DNA from: JASHPR01 sp963749145
Lineage (GTDB): Bacteria; Actinomycetota; Actinomycetes; Streptosporangiales; Streptosporangiaceae
Direction: 5' to 3'
Assembly: GCA_963749145.1 (NCBI GenBank)
Contig: CAVVLN010000004.1
Location: forward strand, 434,001-498,000
DNA: 64,000 bases
Under the pieces are notes generated by a model that did not search any database, was not told where the DNA came from, and saw nothing but the letters and a program-made list of their open reading frames with translations. The position numbers and the translations under genes are program-made. Shown piece by piece: positions 17,717-25,841 of this stretch; the stretch's first letter is position 1, and each line of letters begins with the position of its first letter.

Positions 17717-18391
17717 TCACCGGCTGGCGCGCAGCAGGAAGTGGCGATAGCCCCACCCGTCTTCCTGCCGGAAGCCCTCATCGGCGATCGCCAGGCCCTC
17801 ACGCGCGAACCATCCGGCCACCCGGTCCCGGCCAGGATAGTAGTGGTAACCGGCCGTATCTCCCTCGATGATCTCCCCTCGTACGGCCGGCAGCCCGCGC
17901 GCGGAAAGGGTCTCGAAGGCCTGGTCGATCTCTGCCTGGCTCACCTCCTCGACGGTCAGGTAGATGACCCCGTCCGGGCGCGCGGCCCGGTGCAGATTGG
18001 CCAGCACCGTTGGCCAGTCTTCAGGCGGGATGTTCTCCATCGCGTCGACCGTGATGACCGCGTCGAATTCGCCGGCGTACGACAGGTCCTGCAGCGCCGT
18101 GTGCTCGAGGGACAACGCGATGCCCCGGGCCCGGGCCTGGGCCAGCATGCCCGCCGACTGATCGACGCCCACCACCCGGTGGCCTGCGGCCGCGACCAGC
18201 GGAAAGTACTTGCCCGTCCCGCACGGCGCATCGAGCACCAGCCCGCCCGGCGCGATCAGCCGGAGCGCCCGGGCCACCCACTCCCGCTGCATGTCCGAGG
18301 GGTACTCGTGCTCGTCGTAGGCAGCCGCCTCGGCGTCGTAGACGGCGATGACCGCGGCCCGGCGGTCAGCCAGCCACTCCCGCCGGTCCAT
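17717..18391 (-). CDS. Class I SAM-dependent methyltransferase
   Basis: A 224-residue methyltransferase with motif I LVLDAPCGTGKYFP (about residues 50-63), motif II acidic residue in VVGVDQSAGML, and motif post-I AVITVDAMENIPPEDW. The C-terminal HYYPGRDRVAGWF segment is typical of small actinobacterial members of unknown substrate. It starts at ATG 18391, ten bases after the stop of the upstream Dabb gene, so the two form an operon. Confidence 0.9.
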   Translation of the reverse strand: MDRREWLADRRAAVIAVYDAEAAAYDEHEYPSDMQREWVARALRLIAPGGLVLDAPCGTGKYFPLVAAAGHRVVGVDQSAGMLAQARARGIALSLEHTALQDLSYAGEFDAVITVDAMENIPPEDWPTVLANLHRAARPDGVIYLTVEEVSQAEIDQAFETLSARGLPAVRGEIIEGDTAGYHYYPGRDRVAGWFAREGLAIADEGFRQEDGWGYRHFLLRASR

Positions 18392-18400
18392 TCCGCCTCG

Positions 18401-18715
18401 TCAGTCGTCGAGCTGGATCTGCACGCGCGCGATGTCCTGGCAGATCTTCGCGAAGATCTCCCGGCGCAGCCGGTTATGTTCCTCATCCCCGTCGTAGACC
18501 CGGTAGGCGTCCGGGTCCTGCCAGTCGTTGGTGATCGCGAAGCTCCAGCCGCCGTCGCGCAGCCCGAGGTCTGATCCGACCGTCATGGCCAGCAGCCCGG
18601 GAAACCTGAGCGCGGCGATGCCCGCCAGCCCCTCCTGGAGCAGCGTGCCGTCCGCCTCTCGCTGGGCGGGATCGCCGGCCGGGCGCAGCCGCCCGACGAC
18701 GACGTTGCGGATCAC
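18401..18715 (-). CDS. Dabb (stress-responsive A/B barrel) domain protein
   Basis: A 104-residue ferredoxin-like-fold protein, VIRNVVVGRL to IARVQIQLDD, with the family's LLAMTVGSDLGLRDGGWSFA region. The GTG at 18715 fits the domain boundary exactly, although the reading frame is open for a further 280 codons upstream. Dabb proteins are dimeric; some are cyclases, most have no known function. It is upstream of and probably co-transcribed with the methyltransferase, and divergent from DUF488. Confidence 0.8.
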   Translation of the reverse strand: MIRNVVVGRLRPAGDPAQREADGTLLQEGLAGIAALRFPGLLAMTVGSDLGLRDGGWSFAITNDWQDPDAYRVYDGDEEHNRLRREIFAKICQDIARVQIQLDD

Positions 18716-18877
18716 CGGCGGCCCGCTCGGGCCGGGCAGGCCTGGCCACGGCGGACAGTCATCCCCACAACGGGGAGTCTCCCACAAACGCGACCACCGG
18801 GGCGAGGCGGCACGTGCAGGCGGGTGGCCTTCCCGGCCCGCGGCTGGCATCGTGGCTCCCGGGAGGGGCGTGGGCCG

Positions 18878-19414
18878 ATGTCTTTGATCACATTCGGGCA
18901 CGGGACGGCCAGCGCCGAGCGGATCGCCGAACTGCTGGGCTCGGCGGAGGTGACGGCCCTGATCGACGTCCGGACCGTTCCCGGCAGCCGCCGCCACCCG
19001 CAGGTCGCCCGGGCCGAGCTGGAACGCTGGGTTCCCGGCCACGGCATCTCCTACCGGTGGGAGAAGCGGCTGGGCGGCTTCCGCCGGCCCGCGGCGGACT
19101 CCCCCGATGTGGCGTGGCGGGAGGACGGCTTCCGGGGGTATGCCGGCCACATGCGGGGGCCGGACTTCGCGGCCGCCATCGACGAGGTGCTCACCCAGGC
19201 CGCCGGCCAGCCGGTCGCGGTGATGTGCAGTGAGAGCGTCTGGTGGCGCTGCCACCGGCGGCTGATCGCCGACTTCGCCGAGATCGCCCGCGGGGTGCCG
19301 GTCCGCCATCTCATGCACGACGGCCGGCTGGAGGCGCACCGGCGCTCGCCGGGCGTCCGGCTGCGCGCGGATGGCCTGCTGGTCTACGACGCCGGCCAGG
19401 AACAGCTGGGCTAG
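18878..19414 (+). CDS. DUF488 family protein
   Basis: A 178-residue protein starting at ATG 18878, with GGGAGGGG 11 bases upstream. Seen DUF488 signatures are ITFGHGTASAERI, the core LIDVRTVPGSRRHPQ, and VMCSESVWWRCHRRLIADF. The last holds a conserved Cys...CHR pair that may bind metal or act in catalysis. Function is unknown. It is divergent from the Dabb-methyltransferase pair. Confidence 0.9.
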   Translation: MSLITFGHGTASAERIAELLGSAEVTALIDVRTVPGSRRHPQVARAELERWVPGHGISYRWEKRLGGFRRPAADSPDVAWREDGFRGYAGHMRGPDFAAAIDEVLTQAAGQPVAVMCSESVWWRCHRRLIADFAEIARGVPVRHLMHDGRLEAHRRSPGVRLRADGLLVYDAGQEQLG

Positions 19415-19490
19415 GACCCGGCCCGGGGCTCCTCGGCCCGGGCCGGGCGGGCGTCCTGCCTCGTCTCGGGAATCACTCACCCGGGACGAT

Positions 19491-19588
19491 CGGCTCGTCG
19501 TAGTCGCGTACGAGACCGGCGTCGCCGTCCCCGGCCAGCTCGGCTCGTCGTGATCGCTCACGAGACCGGCGTCGCCGTCCCCGGCCAG
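19491..19588. repeat. Tandem repeat, 50-bp period, two copies
   Basis: CGGCTCGTCGT...CCGGCCAG occurs at 19491-19538 and 19541-19588 with a few mismatches. It lies between the ends of the convergent DUF488 and SDR genes. Confidence 0.82.
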
Positions 19589-19618
19589 CGATGAGCGCAG
19601 CGGCGGGCTACGACGTGG

Positions 19619-20425
19619 TCATACGCCCAGGGCGCCCCGGGCGCCCGCCTGGAACAGGCGGAACGGCAGGAGCCGCTTGGCCACCAGGCCCATGCGCTCG
19701 GTGGGCTTGCCGGCCGACACTCTCCGGGGCGGGCGCGGGCTTTCGAGGACTCGCCGCACCACGGCGGCCACCTCGGCGGCGGGCGCGCCGTTGGCCTCGT
19801 CGCGTTCCATCACGCCCAGGGCCTTGGTGAACGTGGCACCGTAGACCGGATCGGGGTCCGGGGCCGCCATCCGGCGGCTCGCCGTGAAGTCGGTCTTGAT
19901 GTTGCCCGGCTCGACGAGCGTCACCTGGACGCCGAACGGCGCGACCTCGTAGCCGAGGGCTTCGCCGTAGCCTTCCAGGGCGAACTTGGTCGCGCTGTAG
20001 AAGGCCTGGAACGGAATGCCGATCAGGCCGCCGATCGAGCTCACCAGCACGATGCGCCCGCCGCCGCGGGCGCGCATGGCGGGCAGGACCTGCTGCACCA
20101 CCCGGACACAGCCCCAGAAGTTGGTGTCCATCTGGGCCATGGCGTCGGTTACCGGGCTGTGCTCCACGGCGCCGGCCAGGCCCCACCCGGCGGCGGCGAC
20201 CAGCGCGTCGATCCGGCCGCGGGCGGCCAGCAGGCCGGCCACGCCCGCGCGGACCGACTCGTCGTCGTCGACGTCCATGACCAGCCCGGTGCACCCGGCC
20301 GGGGCCGTGCCCCGCCGGCTGGCGCCCGTGACGGCCCAGCCGGCCGCGTGCAACGCCTCGGCGCAGGCCCGGCCGATGCCCGCCGACGCGCCGGTGATCA
20401 GCACCGATCTCGCTTCATCGTCCAT
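19619..20425 (-). CDS. Short-chain dehydrogenase/reductase
   Basis: A 268-residue classical SDR: TGASAGIG cofactor loop (about residues 11-18), ALVAAAGWG in place of NNAG, IVLVSSIGGLIGIPF with the catalytic Ser, and YSATKFALEG with the YxxxK pair. The VTLVEPGNIKTDF segment is typical of retinol dehydrogenase-like members. The ATG at 20425 opens directly on the Rossmann fold; the long open frame upstream is non-coding. It is transcribed away from the MFS-tetR operon. Substrate unknown. Confidence 0.9.
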   Translation of the reverse strand: MDDEARSVLITGASAGIGRACAEALHAAGWAVTGASRRGTAPAGCTGLVMDVDDDESVRAGVAGLLAARGRIDALVAAAGWGLAGAVEHSPVTDAMAQMDTNFWGCVRVVQQVLPAMRARGGGRIVLVSSIGGLIGIPFQAFYSATKFALEGYGEALGYEVAPFGVQVTLVEPGNIKTDFTASRRMAAPDPDPVYGATFTKALGVMERDEANGAPAAEVAAVVRRVLESPRPPRRVSAGKPTERMGLVAKRLLPFRLFQAGARGALGV

Positions 20426-20596
20426 GCAGGTGCTCCGGCTTTCACCCGGCCGCGCGGCCGGCCCGCCCGGCCCCGTGCCAGGCCGGTCACGGAATCGTAC
20501 GCTCGGGCACCCCGCCGGACCCCGGCCGGGCGCTCGCCGGGCGGCCGCCGGCCCGGCCACCGGCCGGGTCCGCGGTAACCAGCCCGGGGTGTGTGC

Positions 20597-20624
20597 GGAA
20601 AGTGCTGCTATCACCGCACTTTCC
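20597..20624. promoter_or_regulatory. Perfect 9-bp inverted repeat (GGAAAGTGC / GCACTTTCC)
   Basis: GGAAAGTGC at 20597-20605 and GCACTTTCC at 20616-20624 pair perfectly around a ten-base loop. It lies 170 bp upstream of the SDR start and 190 bp upstream of the MFS start. It could be an operator, a leader hairpin or a terminator left from a lost gene. Confidence 0.5.
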
Positions 20625-20640
20625 CCGCGCAGTTGCGAGT

Positions 20641-20706
20641 TACCGCCTCGACCTCGTACGGCGCGATCTTCTCGCCGCCGGGGTTGATGAGGTCGTCGAC
20701 CCGGCT
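20641..20706 (-). pseudogene. Fossil of an AMP-binding acyl-CoA ligase (about 20 codons)
   Basis: Read on the minus strand, this stretch encodes SRVDDLINPGGEKIAPYEVE. That is the A8 hinge motif of fatty-acid/oxalate-CoA-ligase-like ANL enzymes (G-R-x-D-D-L-I-N-x-G-G-E-K-I-x-P-x-E-V-E). No start, no flanking homology and no full frame remain. It is a small relic in the 387-bp spacer between SDR and MFS. Confidence 0.6.
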
Positions 20707-20767
20707 CGTTCGGCTCCCCGGCCCGGGTAGCCGCCGGCCTGCTGCGGCGCCTTCCCGTTCTCGTTAT

Positions 20768-20795
20768 GTTAGTTGCTAATATATTAGTGACTAAC
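20768..20795. promoter_or_regulatory. TetR-type double operator of the MFS-tetR operon
   Basis: Two copies of TTAG-N3-CTAA stand side by side (TTAGTTGCTAA, then TTAGTGACTAA), and together they form a 28-bp near-perfect inverted repeat centred at 20781/20782. The site ends 16 bp before the MFS start, in an A/T-rich island suited to a -10 region. Repression by the TetR encoded at 22353 is the natural inference. Confidence 0.75.
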
Positions 20796-20811
20796 AGTGT
20801 GAGAGGGCGGA

Positions 20812-22356
20812 ATGCTGGCCAGACGATGGTGGATGCTGGGCGTGACATGCCTGTCGGTGGCGGCGGTGGGCGTGGACCTGACCATCTTGAACATCGCGCT
20901 GCCGGCGATCTCGGCCGCGCTGCACGCGGGCACCGGCGACCTGCAGTGGCTCAATGACGCCTACGCGCTGGTCTACGCCGGGATCATCCTGGCGGCCGGG
21001 CTGATCGGGGATCGCCTCGGCCGCAAGCGGCTGCTGCTGGCCGGGCTGGCGGTCTTCCTGGCCGCGTCGCTGTGGTGCGCCCTGTCGGTCTCGGCGGGCG
21101 AACTGATCGCCGCGCGGGCGGTGCTGGGGCTGGGCGCCGGGATCGTGTTCCCGCTGTCACTGGCGGTCGTGTCGGCCGCGTTCGGCGATGATGAGCGCCC
21201 CACGGCCATCGCCATCCTCACCGCGGTCGTCGCGCTCGCCCTGCCGCTCGGGCCGGTGCTCGGCGGCCTGCTGTTGCAGCACTTCTCCTGGCACTCGGTG
21301 TTCTGGATCAACGTGCCCGCCGCCGGCGTGACCCTGGCCGCCGGCGCCGCGGTGATGCCCGAGTCACGCAACCCTGATCCCGCGCCGCTCGACATCACCG
21401 GAGCGCTGCTGTCCACCGCCGCGATCGTCTGCCTGGTCTGGGGTTTCATCGACGGCCCCGAGCACGGCTGGAGCGCGGCGCCGGCCTGGGGGCTGCTGGC
21501 CGGGTCGGCGGTCTTGCTCGCCGCCTTCGTGCTGCGCGAGCGGGGCGCCGCGCACAGGCTCGTCGACCCGGCGCTGTTGCGGGACCGGCGGTTCTGCTGG
21601 GGCACGGCCGCCACCGTCGCCGTGTCGGTCGCGCTGTACGCGATCTTGTTCTTCTTCCCCCAGTACCTGCAGAGCGTGGCCGGCGACGACCCGGTCAGCG
21701 CCGGGCTGCGGCTGCTCCCGATGATGGCCGGGCTGCTGGTCGCCGGCGGGGTGGCCGGCCAGGTCGCGCGGGCAGCGGGCACCAAGCTCACCGTGGCCGC
21801 GGGGCTGGCCGTGCTGGCGGGGGGGCTCGTCATGCTCAGCCAGGTGCACCTGGCCACGAGCTACACCTTCGTCGCGGCCGGGCTGGCCCTGTGCGGGCTC
21901 GGCACCGGCGCGTCCATCGCCGCCGCGATGAACGCCGTCATGGCCGCCGCGGGCGGCGACGAGGCCGGGATCGGCGCCTCGGTGAACAGCGCGCTGCGCC
22001 AGGTCGGCGGGGCGATCGCCATCGCCGTGCTGGGCAGCGTGCTGTCCACCGCCTATGCCCGCGGTCTGCGACCCGCCCTCGCCGCCCTGCCCGCCCCGGA
22101 AGCCGCCACCGTGCGCGCGTCCGTCACCCAGGCCGCGCAGGTCGCCCGCCTCCTGCCATCAGGCGGATCCGCCCTGCGCGCCGCAGCGGGAACGGCGTTC
22201 CTGCACGGCCTGAGCATCGTCATGCTCCTCTGCGCCGCCGTCGCCGTCGCCGCCGTCCTCACCAGCCTGCGGTACCTGCCCGGCCGCACCGCCCCGGCCG
22301 CCCCCTCGCCGCGGCCACCCGCGACCACCGCCCCGCCCGCCGGTACGCGACGATGA
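20812..22356 (+). CDS. MFS drug efflux transporter, DHA2 (14-TM) family
   Basis: A 514-residue membrane protein with about 14 hydrophobic helices. Motif A is seen in GLIGDRLGRKRLLL (about residues 64-77), the family's VDLTILNIALPAI in helix 1 (motif D1), and the antiporter motif C-like LPLGPVLGGLLLQHFSW in helix 5. Such proteins exchange drugs or toxic metabolites for protons at the inner membrane. It starts at ATG 20812 with GAGAGGG upstream, is controlled by the adjacent double operator, and its stop overlaps the TetR start (ATGA), so the two are translationally coupled. Confidence 0.93.
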   Translation: MLARRWWMLGVTCLSVAAVGVDLTILNIALPAISAALHAGTGDLQWLNDAYALVYAGIILAAGLIGDRLGRKRLLLAGLAVFLAASLWCALSVSAGELIAARAVLGLGAGIVFPLSLAVVSAAFGDDERPTAIAILTAVVALALPLGPVLGGLLLQHFSWHSVFWINVPAAGVTLAAGAAVMPESRNPDPAPLDITGALLSTAAIVCLVWGFIDGPEHGWSAAPAWGLLAGSAVLLAAFVLRERGAAHRLVDPALLRDRRFCWGTAATVAVSVALYAILFFFPQYLQSVAGDDPVSAGLRLLPMMAGLLVAGGVAGQVARAAGTKLTVAAGLAVLAGGLVMLSQVHLATSYTFVAAGLALCGLGTGASIAAAMNAVMAAAGGDEAGIGASVNSALRQVGGAIAIAVLGSVLSTAYARGLRPALAALPAPEAATVRASVTQAAQVARLLPSGGSALRAAAGTAFLHGLSIVMLLCAAVAVAAVLTSLRYLPGRTAPAAPSPRPPATTAPPAGTRR

Positions 22357-22931
22357 CAGGTATGACCGACGTCGAGCCGGACTGGCGCCAGCGTAAGAAG
22401 GCCGCCACCCGCGACCGCATCCGCGCCAGCGCGCTGCGGCTGTTTCGCGAACAGGGATACGACGCCACCACCGTTGAGCAGATCGCGGCCGCGGCGGGCG
22501 TCTCGCACATGACGTTCTTCCGCTACTTTCCCGCCAAGGAAGACGCGGCCATGTCCGACAGCTACGACCCCATGCTCGCCGCCCTGCTCGAGCAAACCCC
22601 GGCCGCCTGGCCCCTCACCCAGCGGATCCGCGCCGCGCTGCTCCAGGGCCTTCAGCAGGTCTACGACACCGACCGCGACGCGCTGCTCGCCCAGAACAAG
22701 CTCATCGTCTCCACGCCCGTGCTGCGGGAACGGCTCTGGGCCGACCAGATGGCCGCCCAGCAGCTCATCCTCCAGGCTCTGGGCCCCCGTCCCGACTTCC
22801 CGACCAGGGTCACCGTCGCGGCATGCCTCGCCGCCGCCAGCACCGCCATCCTCGCCTGGGTCGAGAACAACGGCACCCCCGAGCTACCCGACCTCATCAA
22901 CCAGGCCTTCGAAACCCTGGCTAACGGCTGA
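22353..22931 (+). CDS. TetR family repressor of the adjacent MFS pump
   Basis: A 192-residue regulator. The HTH is DRIRASALRLFREQGYDATTVEQIAAAAGVSHMTFFRYFPAKED (about residues 21-64); the rest is a helical ligand-binding domain. It starts at ATG 22353, overlapping the MFS stop as ATGA; ATG 22362 is an alternative. It is the obvious candidate to bind TTAG-N3-CTAA upstream of the operon and to sense the pump's substrate. Its 3' end overlaps the convergent Baeyer-Villiger gene by 11 bases. Confidence 0.92.
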   Translation: MTGMTDVEPDWRQRKKAATRDRIRASALRLFREQGYDATTVEQIAAAAGVSHMTFFRYFPAKEDAAMSDSYDPMLAALLEQTPAAWPLTQRIRAALLQGLQQVYDTDRDALLAQNKLIVSTPVLRERLWADQMAAQQLILQALGPRPDFPTRVTVAACLAAASTAILAWVENNGTPELPDLINQAFETLANG

Positions 22932-24714
22932 ACTCCAGGCCCGCGAAGTCCCCCGACGTGCGCCACTGGTCGATGTAGCGGAAATACGCCGTGGCGCCCT
23001 TGTGGTAACCGCCGCCCAGCGGGAACTGCCGGCCGTCGAACTGGCCCTCGTTGTTGTAGTAGCCCGGGGTGCATTCGGCCAGGAACGACGTCATGACCGG
23101 GTTGGCTATCAGCCGCTCCATCCAGTCATCCTCCGCCTCCCGGGTGACCTCGACCTCGTCGAAGCCGCTGTCGATCATGTGCGAGACCACGGCCGCGACC
23201 GTCTTGGCCGAGTCGGTCAGGTTGTGCGGCACGTTGGCCACGACGTTGCCGCCCTGCCACAGCTGGACGTGGAAGGCGTTCGGGAACCCGTGCACGTGGA
23301 CGCCGTGCATGCTGCGCATCCCGCCCGACCAGTACTCCGACAGCCTCGCGCCGCCGCGGCCGGTCATGTCGAACCCGTACCGCCTGGTCGCCTCGGTGCC
23401 GACCTCGAAGCCGGACGCGTAGATGATGCAGTCGACGGGGTACTCGGTTCCGGCCGCCGCGAGGCCGGCCGGGGTGATCCGCTCGATCCCCCGGCCGTCG
23501 GTGTCGACCAGGTGCACCGACGGCCGGTTGTAGGCGCTGAGGTACTCGTCGTGGAAGCAGGGCCGCTTGCAGAGCTGGCGGTACCAGGCCTTGAGCCGCT
23601 CCGCGGTCGGCGGGTCCCGCACGATCGTGTCCACCCGGGCGCGGATCTCGCTCATCTTTTCGAAGTCCGCGATCTCGAAGTCCTCCAGTAGCTCCCGCAG
23701 GCCGGACGGGCCGCGGCGCGGCGCGGTGATGCGGCCGCGGATCCGCTTGGCCAGGTCGGTCCATCCGTCGTTGACCAGGTCCTCGCCGGGGAACTCGGCG
23801 GCCGCCATGTTGGCGACGAAGTTCTCCAGCCAGCGGTCCTGCCAGCCGGGCGTGGCCACCCCGGCGAACCACTCCGGGTCGATCGGCCGGTTGTCCCGCA
23901 CGTCCACCGACGACGGCGTCCGCTGGAAGACGAACAGCTCCCCGCACGCCGCCGCCAGGTGCGGGACGCACTGGACAGCGGTGGCGCCGGTCCCGATGAT
24001 GGCGACGCGCTTGCCGGCCAGGCGGTCCATCGGCGCGCCGTCGGGGTCACCGCCGGTGTAGGCGTAGTCCCAGCGGCTGGTGTGGAAGGCGTGGCCGGCG
24101 AAGGTCTCGATGCCCGGGATCCCCGGCAGCTTCGCGACGTGCAGCGGCCCGGTCCCGATGCCCACGAACCGGGCGGTGAACTCGTCTCCCCGGTTCGTCC
24201 GCACGATCCACCAGCGGCCGGAGGCGTCCCACTCCAGGTCGGTAACCTCGGTGTGGAAGAGGGCGTTGTCGTAGAGGCCGTACTGCCGGGCGATCCGGTC
24301 GCAGTGCGCGCGGATCTCCGGGGCGTGCGCGTACCGCTCCGACGGCACGTGCCCGGTCTCCTCGAGCAGCGGCATATAGATCATCGCTGAGGTGTCGCAC
24401 TGCGCGCCGGGGTAGCGGTTCCAGTACCAGGTGCCGCCGAAGCCGCCGGCCTTCTCCACGATCCGCACGTCATCGAGGCCCGCCTCCTTGAGCCGGGCGC
24501 CGGTCGCCAGCCCGGCGAAGCCGCCGCCGATGAAGGCGGCCGTCACGTGGTCGCGCCGGGGATCGCGCTCGGCCCGCGGGGTGTAGGGGTCAGCCAGCAG
24601 GTGACTGAACTGGCCCGTGAACTCCAGGTACTGATCGTTGCCGTCCGGCCGGAGCCGCTTGTCCCGCTCCTGCGCGTAGCGGCGGCGCAGGGCAAGGCGT
24701 TCGGCCTCGATCGT
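22921..24714 (-). CDS. Baeyer-Villiger monooxygenase (flavin-containing), non-canonical start
   Basis: Seen motifs are the FAD fold FIGGGFAGLATG, the BVMO fingerprint FAGHAFHTSRWD (F-x-G-x3-H-x3-W-D) and the second nucleotide fold VAIIGTGATAVQ. These enzymes insert oxygen beside a ketone using NADPH. The first canonical start (GTG 24546) would give 541 residues. However, 56 more codons upstream encode the family's N-terminal region (RRRYAQERDKRLRPDGNDQY; LADPYTPRAERDP), giving a typical length near 597. In that stretch there is no ATG, GTG or TTG; GGAGGA (24726-24721) is followed six bases later by ACG (24714) and then ATC (24711). The start drawn here is that ACG. Confidence 0.88.
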   Translation of the reverse strand, partial: TIEAERLALRRRYAQERDKRLRPDGNDQYLEFTGQFSHLLADPYTPRAERDPRRDHVTAAFIGGGFAGLATGARLKEAGLDDVRIVEKAGGFGGTWYWNRYPGAQCDTSAMIYMPLLEETGHVPSERYAHAPEIRAHCDRIARQYGLYDNALFHTEVTDLEWDASGRWWIVRTNRGDEFTARFVGIGTGPLHVAKLPGIPGIETFAGHAFHTSRWDYAYTGGDPDGAPMDRLAGKRVAIIGTGATAVQCVPHLAAACGELFVFQRTPSSVDVRDNRPIDPEWFAGVATPGWQDRWLENFVANMAAAEFPGEDLVNDGWTDLAKRIRGRITAPRRGPSGLRELLEDFEIADFEKMSEIRARVDTIVRDPPTAERLKAWYRQLCKRPCFHDEYLSAYNRPSVHLVDTDGRGIERITPAGLAAAGTEYPVDCIIYASGFEVGTEATRRYGFDMTGRGGARLSEYWSGGMRSMHGVHVHGFPNAFHVQLWQGGNVVANVPHNLTDSAKTVAAVVSHMIDSGFDEVEVTREAEDDWMERLIANPVMTSFLAECTPGYYNNEGQFDGRQFPLGGGYHKGATAYFRYIDQWRTSGDFAGLEFSR

Positions 24715-24898
24715 GGGAGCTCCTCCGTGCCCGGCAGGCGAGCCGCCAGCCGGGCTGCCGCCCGGGGCAGGCAGGCAGGTTTCCTGCCAAAGCGGTCGTG
24801 CCTGGGACTATGGCAAGTCACTCATGGCTTCGCGCGGATGGTCAATAGTGACCGCCGCGGCCGCCGCCGATCGGGGCGGTGGTGGCTAGTCTGCGGGT

Positions 24899-25106
24899 GT
24901 GCCGTTCCCTGATGAGCCGTTCAGCCAGCGGGTCGAGGTGGTGCCCTACTGCGCGGCCTGAACCGGTGAGGGCGCGCTGCTGGCCGCGCGCTTGCACGGG
25001 CTGCTGCCCGGCGCGGTCAGCGTCCAGCACATCGGATCGACCTCGGTCCCCGGGCTGGCGGCCAAGGACTGCATCGACCTGATGGTGCAGGTGCACGACC
25101 TCGGTA
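24899..25106 (+). pseudogene. GrpB (UPF0157) family nucleotidyltransferase-like fragment
   Basis: Starting at GTG 24899 the frame reads RVEVVPYCAA, then a TGA at 24959-24961, then LLAARLHGLLPGAVSVQHIG and STSVPGLAAKDCIDLMVQV. This is the N-terminal third of a GrpB/UPF0157 protein, including its H-I-G-S-T-S-V-P-G signature, broken by an in-frame stop. The rest of the domain is missing; the sequence runs into a fragment of a methyltransferase. It is a clear remnant. Confidence 0.75.
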
Positions 25107-25148
25107 GCTGCGGGAACAGCCCAGCGCCTGGGTCGCGCGTTGAACGGG

Positions 25149-25265
25149 CCGAGTCGGTCACGCTGCGCAGCCGCGGCGAGGTGGCCGCGCTGCTCGGTGG
25201 GCTGGACCTGGTCGAGCCGGACGCCGCCGGACCTTCGCGGCGCATGCATCGCCAGATCCCATCCG
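25149..25265 (+). repeat. Left copy of a segmental duplication (3' end of a Methyltransf_19 gene)
   Basis: From GCCGAGTCGGTCACGCTG to about 25262 this matches 28413-28612. It encodes SVTLRSRGEVAALLGGLDLV in the same frame as the right copy. The left copy lacks 97 bp that the right copy has between two GAGCCG hexamers (28480 and 28577); only one GAGCCG remains, at 25214-25219. That is the signature of a deletion between short direct repeats. Confidence 0.85.
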
Positions 25266-25335
25266 GGACGCGCCCGCCAGGTACATGGGCACCGCCATCG
25301 GCGGCATCCCGCCAGCGCTCTCCCGGGATGTTCAA

Positions 25336-25458
25336 TCGGGCCGAGATACCCTCCGCCGGGCCACCGCGGCGACCGCCGAGGCGGAACGGCGCTTCCTCGG
25401 ATCGCTGTCCGGCGATGAGACCGCCACGCTCAGGAAGGCCCTGCAACTGGTCGCGTTT
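25336..25458 (+). pseudogene. MarR-family regulator, C-terminal fossil
   Basis: The frame reads GRDTLRRATAATAEAERRFL then GSLSGDETATLRKALQLVA. This matches the last two helices (dimerisation region) of MarR regulators, where the wing is followed by EGRxLL and AERRxLxxLSxxExxxLxxxL. No HTH or start precedes it, and a 30-bp tandem repeat follows it. It is a remnant. Confidence 0.6.
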
Positions 25459-25470
25459 CCGGAATCCGAC

Positions 25471-25580
25471 CCCGGCATCGGCCCGGGCTCCCCGTCCGGC
25501 CTTGGCATCGGCCCGGGCTCCCCGTCCGGCCTTGGCATAGACCCGCGCTCCCGGTCCGGCCCGGGCTCCCGTCCGGCCCG
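25471..25580. repeat. 30-bp tandem repeat, about 3.5 copies
   Basis: Units of CTTGGCATCGGCCCGGGCTC plus CCCGTCCGGC start at 25471, 25501 and 25531 (diverged), with a partial copy to 25580. They would encode GIGPGSPSGL repeats if translated. Confidence 0.85.
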
Positions 25581-25754
25581 CATGTGCGTTGATCGCCAGC
25601 GCGTCGTGAGCGCGATCCGGTACCAGGTCCCGATCCCGCGCTGGTGCTGGCCCCGTCCCTCGTCCCGTTGACCCGATCACTTGTCGCGGGCCGCGGGCGC
25701 CTCCGTCCCTCGTCCCCGTGACCTGCTCCCCGTCCGGCGCGCCGCGCCGAGATG

Positions 25755-25808
25755 TTGTTCGAAAATAGCTAGCATTTCTCATCATGTCATGCTATTCTAA
25801 TCGAACAA
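25755..25808. promoter_or_regulatory. Long imperfect inverted repeat upstream of the DUF222-HNH gene
   Basis: TTGTTCGA (25755-25762) and AGCAT (25771-25775) on the left mirror ATGCT (25789-25793) and TCGAACAA (25801-25808) on the right, around a 13-base centre. The stretch is sharply A/T-rich. GTTCGA and TCGAAC are half-sites of the actinobacterial SOS box, but in reversed order and far apart, so LexA control is not supported. It is a promoter/operator or a hairpin end of an element. Confidence 0.55.
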
Positions 25809-25841
25809 GCTAACGATCAACGCCAGCGGGAGGAGGGCACC

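Noticed and set aside
18401..19561. 386-codon minus-strand frame covering the Dabb gene and running upstream
   Set aside because: Only the last 104 codons match a domain; the rest is antisense to DUF488. The start at 18715 is used instead.
25755..25830. LexA/SOS box before the DUF222-HNH gene
   Set aside because: TCGAAC and GTTCGA half-sites are present but in the wrong order and spacing; the best direct match (TCGAACAAGCTAACGA at 25801) has a poor right half.
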